Made by a program: the position numbers and the translations under genes. Positions 26,520 to 34,371 of a stretch of DNA of 64,000 bases are shown in pieces. The notes beneath the pieces are model-generated. The model was not told the DNA's origin and did not search any database. It was given only the letters and a program-made list of their open reading frames with translations. The stretch is from an uncultured Tenacibaculum sp. Lineage in GTDB: Bacteria > Bacteroidota > Bacteroidia > Flavobacteriales > Flavobacteriaceae. The stretch is taken from NCBI GenBank assembly GCA_947492185.1, contig CANLMR010000002.1, forward strand, positions 372,001 to 436,000, read 5' to 3'. Every line of letters begins with the position of its first letter. Position 1 is the first letter of the stretch.

Positions 26520-26541
26520 TTTAGATCTTTTTGAAGCATAA

Positions 26542-26549
26542 CAAACATA
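26542..26549 (-). promoter_or_regulatory. TAnnTTTG promoter box of the GlmU-like gene
   Basis: On the minus strand TATGTTTG matches the -7 consensus. The start would be near 26535, 16 bases before the ATG at 26519, which supports the shorter start. Confidence 0.55.
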
Positions 26550-26557
26550 CAACAAAA

Positions 26558-26583
26558 AACCGATTACCTTGAGGCAATCGGTT
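26558..26583 (-). terminator. terminator after the DOMON/T9SS gene
   Basis: Arms AACCGATT (26558-26565) and AATCGGTT (26576-26583) with extra CCT/AGG pairing in the loop, followed on the minus strand by TTTT. It sits directly before the promoter of the next gene. Confidence 0.75.
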
Positions 26584-26605
26584 ATAGAAAATTATAATAT
26601 TGAGC

Positions 26606-27358
26606 TTATCTTTTGACTATCATTTTACTACCAACTTTACCTTCTGTACTTACTTTAACAAAATAAACACCGCTTCCTAATTCATCAATAGTAAATTCGT
26701 TATTACTAAAAAACGTTGCTTGTTCTTTTCTTAATAATCTACCTGATACATCATAAAAAGCTATATCTGCACTTTCAATAGAAGTAGGTAATTGAATTTT
26801 TACCTTATCAGAGATTGGGTTTGGGAAAATATCAAAATCTAAGGTGTCAAATTTTTTATTACTTAATGTAACTCCCAATGTTGTTGCTCCTCGATTAATT
26901 CCTCCATGATAAGCATAGGTAGTTGAGCTTCCGAAAGCCCAAATTAAATCAATACTTCCTGCCGAATTACTAAAAACAAAATCGCTAGAATCACCGGAGT
27001 TATTTGGTCTAGTTGCAACAATTGTTCTAATACTCCCAGAAACCGTATTAGAAACTAAATTCCAATCTTGACTTGAATCAGCTGGGGGTAGTTGGTTTCC
27101 AGCTGTTGTAGCATCAGTAATTGTCGATCCATCAGTTCTAAAAACATCTGTACTACTAAACATGTTTGTAGCTCCGTTATCAAAACCAACAGCAAACCAT
27201 GCGTTTGCAGGACCGTTTAAAGTTAATGTTGTTGTTGTTCCATCAATCTCTAAATTAACACTTAAATTATCTTTTAAGGTTTGAGTTCCTGTTGAAAATA
27301 CTTGTGCAGACAAACAAAAACTTGCAAACACAAAAATTAAAAGTAGTTTTTTCTTCAT
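26606..27358 (-). CDS. secreted DOMON-like domain protein with T9SS signal
   Basis: A 250-residue secreted protein. Signal peptide at 1-18 (MKKKLLLIFVFASFCLSA). A DOMON-like beta sandwich covers about 20-165 (TLTLNGPANAWFAVGFDN; SSTDVFRTDG; DFVFSNSAGSIDLIWAFGSS). Such domains bind heme or sugars. A T9SS sorting domain follows (FDIFPNPISDKVKIQL to the C-terminus). It follows the ankyrin gene by 5 bases in the same operon. The ligand is unknown; heme or a sugar is inferred from the fold only. Confidence 0.8.
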   Translation of the reverse strand: MKKKLLLIFVFASFCLSAQVFSTGTQTLKDNLSVNLEIDGTTTTLTLNGPANAWFAVGFDNGATNMFSSTDVFRTDGSTITDATTAGNQLPPADSSQDWNLVSNTVSGSIRTIVATRPNNSGDSSDFVFSNSAGSIDLIWAFGSSTTYAYHGGINRGATTLGVTLSNKKFDTLDFDIFPNPISDKVKIQLPTSIESADIAFYDVSGRLLRKEQATFFSNNEFTIDELGSGVYFVKVSTEGKVGSKMIVKR

Positions 27359-27363
27359 TGTAA

Positions 27364-27903
27364 TTAGATTTTAAATAAGGTTAGTATTTTTTTATTGCTT
27401 TTTAATTTGGCATAATCTTTTGCCGTGTTTCCTCTGTTATCTTTCAAATCAAACTTTGCTCCTGATTTAATTAAAAACTCTACAATTTCGTATGAATTGA
27501 AAACAACTGCATAATGCAAAGCTGTTTTTCCATTGGCATCAGAAATATCCATATCTGCATTATGTTGAACTAAATATTCAACTAATTCTTTATTACCTTT
27601 AACTGTTGCTGCCATTAGCGCTGTTCCGTAACCATTATTTGCATTAATACTTTTTGTATTCTTTACAATATATTTTGCTACTTCATTATTACTATTATAA
27701 CAAGCCAAAGTCAACGCATTGTAGCCTGCTTCATTTGGCATATCAATAGAAAGCGGATGATTTTCTAATAACTCTTTTAATTCTTGTAGAGAACCATTTC
27801 GTGCAATGTCAAATATTTCGTTAGCCTTGTTCTCTTGAGTCAAGCCTGAAACTGAAATAAACAACAGTAACAAAGTCATTTTTTTTGAAGTCATAATTTT
27901 CAT
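27364..27903 (-). CDS. exported ankyrin-repeat protein
   Basis: A 179-residue protein from ATG 27903 (MKIMTSKKMTLLLLFISVSG, signal peptide). A longer frame to 27936 adds residues before the signal. About four ankyrin repeats follow, for example GYGTALMAATVKGNKELVEY and NGKTALHYAVVFNSYEIVEF. Periplasmic ankyrin proteins often accompany catalases or other stress enzymes, but none is present here. It is co-transcribed with the DOMON/T9SS gene 5 bases downstream, so it may help fold or protect that protein. Confidence 0.8.
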   Translation of the reverse strand: MKIMTSKKMTLLLLFISVSGLTQENKANEIFDIARNGSLQELKELLENHPLSIDMPNEAGYNALTLACYNSNNEVAKYIVKNTKSINANNGYGTALMAATVKGNKELVEYLVQHNADMDISDANGKTALHYAVVFNSYEIVEFLIKSGAKFDLKDNRGNTAKDYAKLKSNKKILTLFKI

Positions 27904-28085
27904 TTTAAAGCGGTTAAGTTTATAAACAAATAACATTATATTTCATGTAAAATCAACACTTAAATTTATTGAAGTAGGAAAAAAAACTATTGAAGAGGAA
28001 AATAAAGAGTTCAAAAAACACATCATACAATAGCTCTATTACTATTTTTTGGTTTTAGGCTTCTTAATTAAAAACAATTAAATTG

Positions 28086-28093
28086 TAATTTTG
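28086..28093 (+). promoter_or_regulatory. TAnnTTTG box predicting a leaderless transcript
   Basis: TAATTTTG ends 5 bases before the ATG at 28099. The predicted start falls on the ATG, so the operon mRNA would be leaderless. Confidence 0.5.
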
Positions 28094-28098
28094 TTTAC

Positions 28099-28488
28099 AT
28101 GAAAAAAACATTAGCTTACATATTATTAGGAATTATATTAATTGCTACAGCGTATTATGTATTTGTGTATTATGCTACTTATAGTGAAGGGGAAAGGTCT
28201 GGGGAATTAATAAAATTTAGCCGAAAAGGTGCTGTGATAAAAACTTGGGAAGGGGAAATTAGTCAAGGGATTTCTGGTGCTCAGATTTTTAAATTTTCTG
28301 TAGAAGACAAAGAGTATAAAGCAATAGAAAATCTTCAAAAGTTTCAAGGACGTTATGTTAAACTTACATACATAGAGCGTTTTGGAAAACTATTTTGGCT
28401 AGGTGATACAAAATATTTTATAACTAAAGTTGAAGAGGAAAACTCACCCCATTTTAGTGGAATAAAATCAAAAAAAGATGAAGAATGA
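28099..28488 (+). CDS. small membrane-anchored protein, function unknown
   Basis: A 129-residue protein with one N-terminal membrane helix (about residues 5-27, LAYILLGIILIATAYYVFVY). A small beta-rich domain follows (GELIKFSRKGAVIKTWEGE; IFKFSVEDKEYKAI; RYVKLTYIERFGKLFWLGD) with a charged tail. Database relatives sometimes carry an enzyme name (6-phosphogluconate dehydrogenase, from memory), which the sequence does not support. First gene of a three-gene operon; it overlaps the thioesterase gene by 11 bases. Confidence 0.75.
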   Translation: MKKTLAYILLGIILIATAYYVFVYYATYSEGERSGELIKFSRKGAVIKTWEGEISQGISGAQIFKFSVEDKEYKAIENLQKFQGRYVKLTYIERFGKLFWLGDTKYFITKVEEENSPHFSGIKSKKDEE

Positions 28489-29029
28489 TTATAAGCATGT
28501 AGAAGATACTAGGATTACAATTTCTGAACTAATGTTGCCGTCTCATGCAAATTTTAGTGGAAAGATTCATGGCGGATATATACTAAATCTTATGGATCAA
28601 ATTGCTTTTGCTTGTGCTTCTAAACACTCAGCAACATATTGTGTTACTGCTTCAGTAGATACTGTAGATTTTTTGAATCCAATTGAAGTTGGGGAGTTAG
28701 TAACAATGAAAGCATCAATCAATTACGTTGGAAGAACTTCTATGGTCGTTGGAATTCGTGTTGAATCTCAAAATATTCAAACCGGTAAAGTAAATCATTG
28801 CAATTCTTCATACTTTACTATGGTTGCTAAAAACGACACTGGTAAATCTATCAATGTACCTGGCTTAATTGTAAACAATGATTTAGAAGTTAGACGCTTT
28901 TTAAAAGCAGTTAAAAGAATTGAAATGAAGAAAAAGAGACGAGATGAATTTGATAGTGATAATTTTATTTCAGAAACCTATTTAAAAGATTTGGAAAATC
29001 ACAATGTTAAAATTGAGCTAAATGGCTGA
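28478..29029 (+). CDS. acyl-CoA thioesterase (hotdog fold)
   Basis: A 183-residue cytoplasmic hotdog-fold enzyme of the YciA/BACH type, which hydrolyses acyl-CoA to free acid and CoA. The hotdog helix motif GKIHGGYILNLMDQIAFACA, with the catalytic-type Asp, and the strand DFLNPIEVGELVTMKASINY are visible. A C-terminal charged extension (EMKKKRRDEFDSDNF) goes beyond the core. It overlaps the preceding gene by 11 bases and the following gene by 8, so it is tightly coupled in one operon. Confidence 0.9.
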   Translation: MKNDYKHVEDTRITISELMLPSHANFSGKIHGGYILNLMDQIAFACASKHSATYCVTASVDTVDFLNPIEVGELVTMKASINYVGRTSMVVGIRVESQNIQTGKVNHCNSSYFTMVAKNDTGKSINVPGLIVNNDLEVRRFLKAVKRIEMKKKRRDEFDSDNFISETYLKDLENHNVKIELNG

Positions 29030-29714
29030 AATTATAGATTTAAGCCAGGAAATATATGAAGGTATGCCTGTATATAAAAGTCTTCCTCAGGTTACCATGC
29101 AAGTTCATAATACTCATGAAGAATGGGATAATGAAATTAACCCAACAACTCAAACTCCTGCAGTTTATAAATTAGAAATGGGTGAACATACAGGAACTCA
29201 TGTAGATGCTATAAACCATATGGCAAAGCAGTATAAAGGTCAATCTATAGATACCATGCCGCTTTCAATGTTTTATACTGAAGGTATTTGCTTAAATCTA
29301 TCACATAAAGGTTTTCAAGAACTGATTACTTCAGAAGATTTGAAAAAGGCGCTTTCTCAGGATCAATTACAAATTAAAAAAGATGATACAGTTCTTATAT
29401 ATACTGATCATTATAGAAAAGCTTTCTCTACTAAAAACTGGGATAAAGGTCCAGGTATTACAGTAGAATGTGCAAAGTGGTTAGGAGAACAGAAGATTGC
29501 TGCTTTTGGAGTAGAAACGATGTCACCAGGAGTTCCTAAAATTTCAAATAAGGAAGTACATCATGTTTGTGGTGGACTAGGGTTTACTCACTATGAAAAC
29601 ATGATTAACTTGTATAAACTTATAGGTCGCGGTAGATTTAGATTTATAGGTTTACCACTTAAAATTAGAGGCGGAACAGGGTCTCCTGTAAGAGCTATTG
29701 CTGTTTTTGAATAA
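29022..29714 (+). CDS. cyclase family protein (kynurenine formamidase-like)
   Basis: A 230-residue metal-dependent hydrolase. The signature HTGTHVDAINH at 56-66 supplies His56, His60 and Asp62 as metal ligands, and a later conserved GVETMSPGVP fits the family. Members hydrolyse N-formylkynurenine or other amides, or act in polyketide cyclisation. The specific substrate is not decided by context. It overlaps the thioesterase gene by 8 bases. A strong terminator follows immediately, its stem beginning within the stop codon. Confidence 0.88.
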   Translation: MAEIIDLSQEIYEGMPVYKSLPQVTMQVHNTHEEWDNEINPTTQTPAVYKLEMGEHTGTHVDAINHMAKQYKGQSIDTMPLSMFYTEGICLNLSHKGFQELITSEDLKKALSQDQLQIKKDDTVLIYTDHYRKAFSTKNWDKGPGITVECAKWLGEQKIAAFGVETMSPGVPKISNKEVHHVCGGLGFTHYENMINLYKLIGRGRFRFIGLPLKIRGGTGSPVRAIAVFE

Positions 29715-29744
29715 AAAAACCGAAGAATTATCTTCGGTTTTTTT
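29714..29744. terminator. bidirectional terminator
   Basis: A 13-bp stem (29714-29726 with 29731-29743) and a 4-base loop ATTA between the cyclase gene and the convergent fabH gene. Confidence 0.85.
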
Positions 29745-29762
29745 ATTATAACTTGTTATATA

Positions 29763-30770
29763 TTACCAACGAATAACAACAGACCCCCAAGTGAATCCAC
29801 TACCAAAGGCTGCTAAAACAACTAAATCATTATCTTTTATCTTTCCTTCTTCCCATGCTTCTGTTAAAGCAATAATAATTGATGCTGCAGTAGTATTACC
29901 ATATCGCATAATATTATTGTAAACTTTCTCATTAGGTAATTGAAATTTCTTTTGAATGAATTGAGCTATTCTCAAATTCGCTTGATGAGGAATTAACATA
30001 TCAATATCATCCTTCTCTAATCCATTTGCTTGTAATCCTTCCACTATTGCTTCAGAAAAACGAACCACGGCATGTTTAAATACAAACTGTCCATTCATAT
30101 GAGGAAAATAAGAAGTATCCTCAGGATCATTTGCTTCAATAATTTCTGGAACCCAACGATTCGTTGACGGTCCAATTAAAGCTAACTCTTCTGCATGTTT
30201 TCCTTCAGAATGTAAGTGAGACGATAAAATACCTTTACCTTCTTCTTCACTTCTTGAAAGAACAGCAGCCCCAGCACCATCACCAAAAATAACAGTTACA
30301 CCTCTACCTCTAGTAGATCTCTCTAATCCTCCTGAATGATTTTCCGCACCAATCACCAAAATATTTTTGTACATTCCCGTTTTAATAAACTGATCTGCAA
30401 CGGATAGAGAATATATAAAACCTGAACATTGATTACGAACATCTAATGCTCCAATGGTAGGCATATCTAACATATCTTGAATTTGCACACCTCCTCCAGG
30501 AAAATACATATCTGGACTTAACGTTGCAAAAACAATAAAGTCAATATCATCTTTTGTTAAACCAGCTCTTTCAATAGCTATTCTAGCAGCTTTTGCTCCC
30601 ATTACAGCAGTAGTATCTTCTGTTTTAGGATCAATCCAACGACGCTCCTTGATTCCAGTTCTTTCCTGAATCCACTCGTCACTAGTTTCCATCCATTGGG
30701 TTAAATCATTATTAGTAACCACATTATCTGGAACATAATATCCTAAACCAGTAATTTTTGAACTATACAT
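29763..30770 (-). CDS. fabH: beta-ketoacyl-ACP synthase III
   Basis: A 335-residue thiolase-fold enzyme. It condenses an acyl-CoA primer with malonyl-ACP to start fatty acid synthesis. The catalytic triad is Cys115 (NQCSGFIY), His262 (IPHQANLRI) and Asn292 (YGNTTAAS), all intact. Length is slightly above E. coli FabH. Bacteroidota often carry several FabH copies, some in special lipid pathways such as flexirubin. This one has no such neighbours, so a general role is likeliest. Confidence 0.93.
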   Translation of the reverse strand: MYSSKITGLGYYVPDNVVTNNDLTQWMETSDEWIQERTGIKERRWIDPKTEDTTAVMGAKAARIAIERAGLTKDDIDFIVFATLSPDMYFPGGGVQIQDMLDMPTIGALDVRNQCSGFIYSLSVADQFIKTGMYKNILVIGAENHSGGLERSTRGRGVTVIFGDGAGAAVLSRSEEEGKGILSSHLHSEGKHAEELALIGPSTNRWVPEIIEANDPEDTSYFPHMNGQFVFKHAVVRFSEAIVEGLQANGLEKDDIDMLIPHQANLRIAQFIQKKFQLPNEKVYNNIMRYGNTTAASIIIALTEAWEEGKIKDNDLVVLAAFGSGFTWGSVVIRW

Positions 30771-31071
30771 AATATATATTGGTTATAATTTAGTTGTTTT
30801 CAAATTAAAAGCCTGTAAAAGTATGAATTTTATCATTTTTGTACAAAAATGGATTAGAATAAAACACATTCAATGTCATGATGTCAGCAACAATTTAACA
30901 CGGTTTTCAATCACTCCTATAATAGCCTGATTTACAACTATATTTTCATTAAAAAAAACAAAAATGGTTAAATATTTTTTAAATCCTAAGCAAAAATACT
31001 TACCTTTTATCCTTAAATATTATTAATTACCCGCTAAATAAATCTAACTAAACTTTATACAAACTGGCTAC
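30771..31071. other. divergent intergenic region of fabH and an MFS gene
   Basis: These 301 bases lie between two diverging genes. I see no coding frame. An 18-bp perfect palindrome (CATTTTTGTACAAAAATG, 30834-30851) and a possible minus-strand promoter are the only structured elements. Confidence 0.6.
30816..30851 (-). promoter_or_regulatory. possible fabH promoter overlapping an 18-bp palindrome
   Basis: On the minus strand TACTTTTA (30816-30823) is one base off the -7 consensus, and a TTTG (30844-30847) lies 20 bases upstream. The TTTG is inside the palindrome at 30834-30851, so a repressor bound there could mask the -33 element. Confidence 0.35.
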
Positions 31072-32322
31072 ATGAATTACAAAAGAGCCCTCCAGATTAC
31101 TTTTTTGATTTTAGCTGCAGAAGTTATTTATGCACTACCTTTTGTTTTAGTCAGAATTTTCAGACCTACTTTTCTAAATGCTTTTGAGATTACTAATAAA
31201 GATATTGGTTTATGTTATACATTATATGGTATAACTGCTATGATATCCTATTTTTTAGGTGGCCTTATTGCTGATAGGTTTCAATTAAAATATTTAATGA
31301 GTATTGCTTTATTCTTAACTAGCTTAGGAGGTTTTTTCTGGGTATATAATCCTTCATTATCTACTCTATATATACTTTACATTTATTGGGGTTTTACTAC
31401 CATAATGCTTTTCTGGTCTCCTTTAGTAAAAGCAACACGATTATGGGGAGGTAAAGAAAAACAAGTTTATGCTTTTGGTTTACTTGAAGGAGGAAGAGGT
31501 TTAGTAGCTGCCATAATAGGAACAATTGGAATTTATATAATTTCTTCTATAACTAACAATGATGACAACTCAAAAATAACTGTTCAAAATGCAATGAATC
31601 AAGTTTATTTAGTAGCTTCAATACTTACAATGCTTATCGCTTTTTTAATGTTATTTATACCAAAGTTCGGTGATTCTAAAAAAATACGCACTCCAAATAG
31701 ACATCGTTATAACATTGGCAAAGCACTAAGATATCCTGTTGTTTGGATATTAATGATTATAATACTCACCTCATATATCGGTTATAGAGTAGCAGACATA
31801 TTTACTCAATACGCAAGTGATATTTATAATTACAATTCTAAAGAATCTGCCCAGTTAGGAACTTATTTTTCTTATATGAGACCTATTATTTGTTTATTGG
31901 TTATTTTCTTTGCTAAGAACACAAATCCTTCTAAATGGTTAATCATTGGATTTTCCATAATGTCTGTTGGTAGTTTATTATTAACTGTTAATAAAGTTTT
32001 TTTACATCTTTCTTTACTACTTCCTTTAATAAGCTCTTTAGTAGGAGCTTATACCTTAAGAGTATTGTACTTTACTGTTTTAGAAGAAGCAAAAATTCCA
32101 ATAACTATGACAGGTACTGTGGTCGGAATTGTATCGGTTATCGGTTTTTCTCCGGATGTATTTTTAGGACCTATCGAGGGTTATTATTTAGATGAAGTTG
32201 GTGGCGCTTTAGGGTATCAATATTTATTTATATTCTTTTTAGTTAGTTCTTTAATTGGACTATTAGCTTCTATAGTATTCAACAATTCTGTTAAATCAAA
32301 AAACAACATACTGTCAACCTGA
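31072..32322 (+). CDS. MFS transporter (YihN-like)
   Basis: A 416-residue inner-membrane transporter with about twelve helices. The loop GGLIADRFQLKYLM is the MFS 2-3 loop signature. The stretch WSPLVKATRLWGGKEKQ followed by AFGLLEGGRGLVAA is typical of the YihN-like subgroup. Substrate is unknown; sugars or organic acids are possible. Transcribed alone, divergent from fabH. It ends 74 bases before htpG. Confidence 0.85.
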   Translation: MNYKRALQITFLILAAEVIYALPFVLVRIFRPTFLNAFEITNKDIGLCYTLYGITAMISYFLGGLIADRFQLKYLMSIALFLTSLGGFFWVYNPSLSTLYILYIYWGFTTIMLFWSPLVKATRLWGGKEKQVYAFGLLEGGRGLVAAIIGTIGIYIISSITNNDDNSKITVQNAMNQVYLVASILTMLIAFLMLFIPKFGDSKKIRTPNRHRYNIGKALRYPVVWILMIIILTSYIGYRVADIFTQYASDIYNYNSKESAQLGTYFSYMRPIICLLVIFFAKNTNPSKWLIIGFSIMSVGSLLLTVNKVFLHLSLLLPLISSLVGAYTLRVLYFTVLEEAKIPITMTGTVVGIVSVIGFSPDVFLGPIEGYYLDEVGGALGYQYLFIFFLVSSLIGLLASIVFNNSVKSKNNILST

Positions 32323-32347
32323 CACATTTAGCTTTTTGGTACTTTTT

Positions 32348-32377
32348 TTGACTAGTCAAGCATGAAAACTTTGACTA
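32348..32377 (+). promoter_or_regulatory. palindrome and half-site before htpG
   Basis: TTGACTAGTCAA (32348-32359) is a 12-bp palindrome, and its half TTGACTA recurs at 32371-32377, 23 bases later. It lies 38 bases before the htpG ATG. It could be a heat-shock repressor site or an atypical promoter. No known operator is matched. Confidence 0.35.
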
Positions 32378-32396
32378 AAATTATAAATATAATATT

Positions 32397-34283
32397 ATGA
32401 GTAAAGGAAGTATTAATGTATCGGTTGAAAATATTTTTCCACTAATTAAAAAATTCTTGTATTCCGATCACGAAATATTTCTTCGTGAATTAATTTCGAA
32501 TGCAACAGATGCCACAACTAAATTAAAGCACTTAATTTCTATTGGAGAAGCTAAAGTAGAATATGGTAACCCACAAATAGAAATTAAAATTGACAAGGAT
32601 AATAAAACCCTTCATATCAAAGACCAAGGTTTAGGTATGACAGCTGAAGAAGTTGAGAAATACATCAATCAAATTGCATTTTCAGGTGCTGAAGAATTTT
32701 TAGAGAAATATAAAGATTCTAATAATGAAACTGGAGTAATTGGTCATTTTGGATTAGGTTTCTATTCTGCATTTATGGTTGCTGATAAAGTTGAAATAAT
32801 TACCAAATCTTACAAAGACGAGACAGCTGCGCATTGGACTTGTGATGGTTCTCCTGAATATACTTTAGAAGCACACGATAAAAAAGAGAGAGGAACTGAA
32901 ATTATCTTACACATCTCTGAAGATGAAAAAGATTTCTTAGAAGATTCTAAAATCTCTGGATTATTAACGAAATATAATCGTTTCAATCAAATTCCAATTA
33001 AATTCGGAACAAAAACTGAAACATTACCTCTTCCAGAAGATGCTGCCGAAGATGCTAAACCAGAAACAGAGGAAGTAGATAATATCATCAATAATACTAC
33101 ACCAGCTTGGACGAAAAAACCAGCTGACTTGGAATCTGAAGATTATAAAACATTCTACAGAGAGTTGTATCCAATGCAATTCGAAGAGCCTTTATTTCAC
33201 ATTCACTTAAATGTTGATTATCCATTTAACTTAACGGGTATTTTATATTTCCCTCGTTTAACACAAAACATGGATATTCAAAAGGACAGAATTCAATTAT
33301 ATCAAAATCAAGTATTTGTAACAGATAATGTAGAAGGTATTGTGCCTGATTTCTTGCAAATGCTTAAAGGTGTTATTGATTCTCCGGATATTCCTTTAAA
33401 TGTTTCTCGTTCATATTTACAAGCAGATGGGGCTGTAAAGAAAATCTCTGGTTATATTACTAAAAAAGTAGCGGATAAGCTTTCATCTTTATTCAAAAAA
33501 GATCGTGAAGATTTTGAGCAAAAATGGAATGATATTAAAGTGATTATTGAATATGGTATGTTATCTGAAGAAAAGTTCTTCGATAAAGCTAAAAAATTCG
33601 CTTTATACCCTACTGTAAACGATTCTTTTTTTACGTTTGATGAATTGGTAGAAAAAACTAAAGATGCTCAAACAGACAAAGATGGAAATCATGTAATCTT
33701 ATACGCAGCCAATAAAGATGCACAGCACAGTTACATTGAAGACGCAAAGGCAAAAGGATACGAAGTATTATTATTAGACACTCCAATTGTTCCGCATTTA
33801 ATGCAGAAATTAGAAATGGAATCTGGTGATGCTAAGATTCAATTTAAACGAGTTGATGCTGACCATATAGATAATTTAATCAAGAAAGATGATACTGTTA
33901 TCTCAAAACTTTCAGAAGAAGAAAAAGAAAAATTAAAGCCTGTTATAGAAGGAGCTGTTAATAATTCTAGCTATACAATTCAATTAGAAGCTATGGATTC
34001 ATCAAGCTCTCCTTTCTTAATTACTGTTCCAGAATTTATGCGTAGAATGAAAGAAATGCAAGCTACTGGTGGTGGAATGATGGGAATGGGTAATATGCCA
34101 GAAATGTACAATCTTGTTGTAAATACAAACCACGAATTGGTTTCTGACATTTTAAATGCTGATGAAAGCAAGCAAAAACAATTAATTTCACAAGCTTTTG
34201 ATTTAGCCAAATTATCTCAAAACCTATTACACGGTGAAGAATTGACAAACTTTATTAAACGTTCTTACGATTTAATAAAATAA
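32397..34283 (+). CDS. htpG: molecular chaperone HtpG (Hsp90)
   Basis: A 628-residue cytosolic ATP-dependent chaperone. The GHKL ATPase domain shows ELISNATDATTKL, DQGLGMTAEEV and GHFGLGFYSAFMVADKV. The middle domain has YPFNLTGILYFPRL and DNVEGIVPDFLQMLKGVIDS with PLNVSRSYLQ. The C-terminal dimerisation domain is present. Length is normal. It probably responds to protein-damage stress. A terminator follows. Confidence 0.96.
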   Translation: MSKGSINVSVENIFPLIKKFLYSDHEIFLRELISNATDATTKLKHLISIGEAKVEYGNPQIEIKIDKDNKTLHIKDQGLGMTAEEVEKYINQIAFSGAEEFLEKYKDSNNETGVIGHFGLGFYSAFMVADKVEIITKSYKDETAAHWTCDGSPEYTLEAHDKKERGTEIILHISEDEKDFLEDSKISGLLTKYNRFNQIPIKFGTKTETLPLPEDAAEDAKPETEEVDNIINNTTPAWTKKPADLESEDYKTFYRELYPMQFEEPLFHIHLNVDYPFNLTGILYFPRLTQNMDIQKDRIQLYQNQVFVTDNVEGIVPDFLQMLKGVIDSPDIPLNVSRSYLQADGAVKKISGYITKKVADKLSSLFKKDREDFEQKWNDIKVIIEYGMLSEEKFFDKAKKFALYPTVNDSFFTFDELVEKTKDAQTDKDGNHVILYAANKDAQHSYIEDAKAKGYEVLLLDTPIVPHLMQKLEMESGDAKIQFKRVDADHIDNLIKKDDTVISKLSEEEKEKLKPVIEGAVNNSSYTIQLEAMDSSSSPFLITVPEFMRRMKEMQATGGGMMGMGNMPEMYNLVVNTNHELVSDILNADESKQKQLISQAFDLAKLSQNLLHGEELTNFIKRSYDLIK

Positions 34284-34305
34284 TAGTGTTTAAAATAAAT
34301 CTTAT

Positions 34306-34336
34306 AAAACCTCTTTGCTTTTTCAAAGAGGTTTTT
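34306..34336 (+). terminator. intrinsic terminator after htpG
   Basis: A 12-bp stem (AAAACCTCTTTG with CAAAGAGGTTTT) and a 6-base loop, followed by T. Confidence 0.85.
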
Positions 34337-34371
34337 GTTTTTTTGTAAAAAATCAACGACTAAAAATTACT

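Noticed and set aside
28099..28488. Annotation as 6-phosphogluconate dehydrogenase
   Set aside because: The protein has one membrane helix and a small beta-rich domain, with no Rossmann motif.
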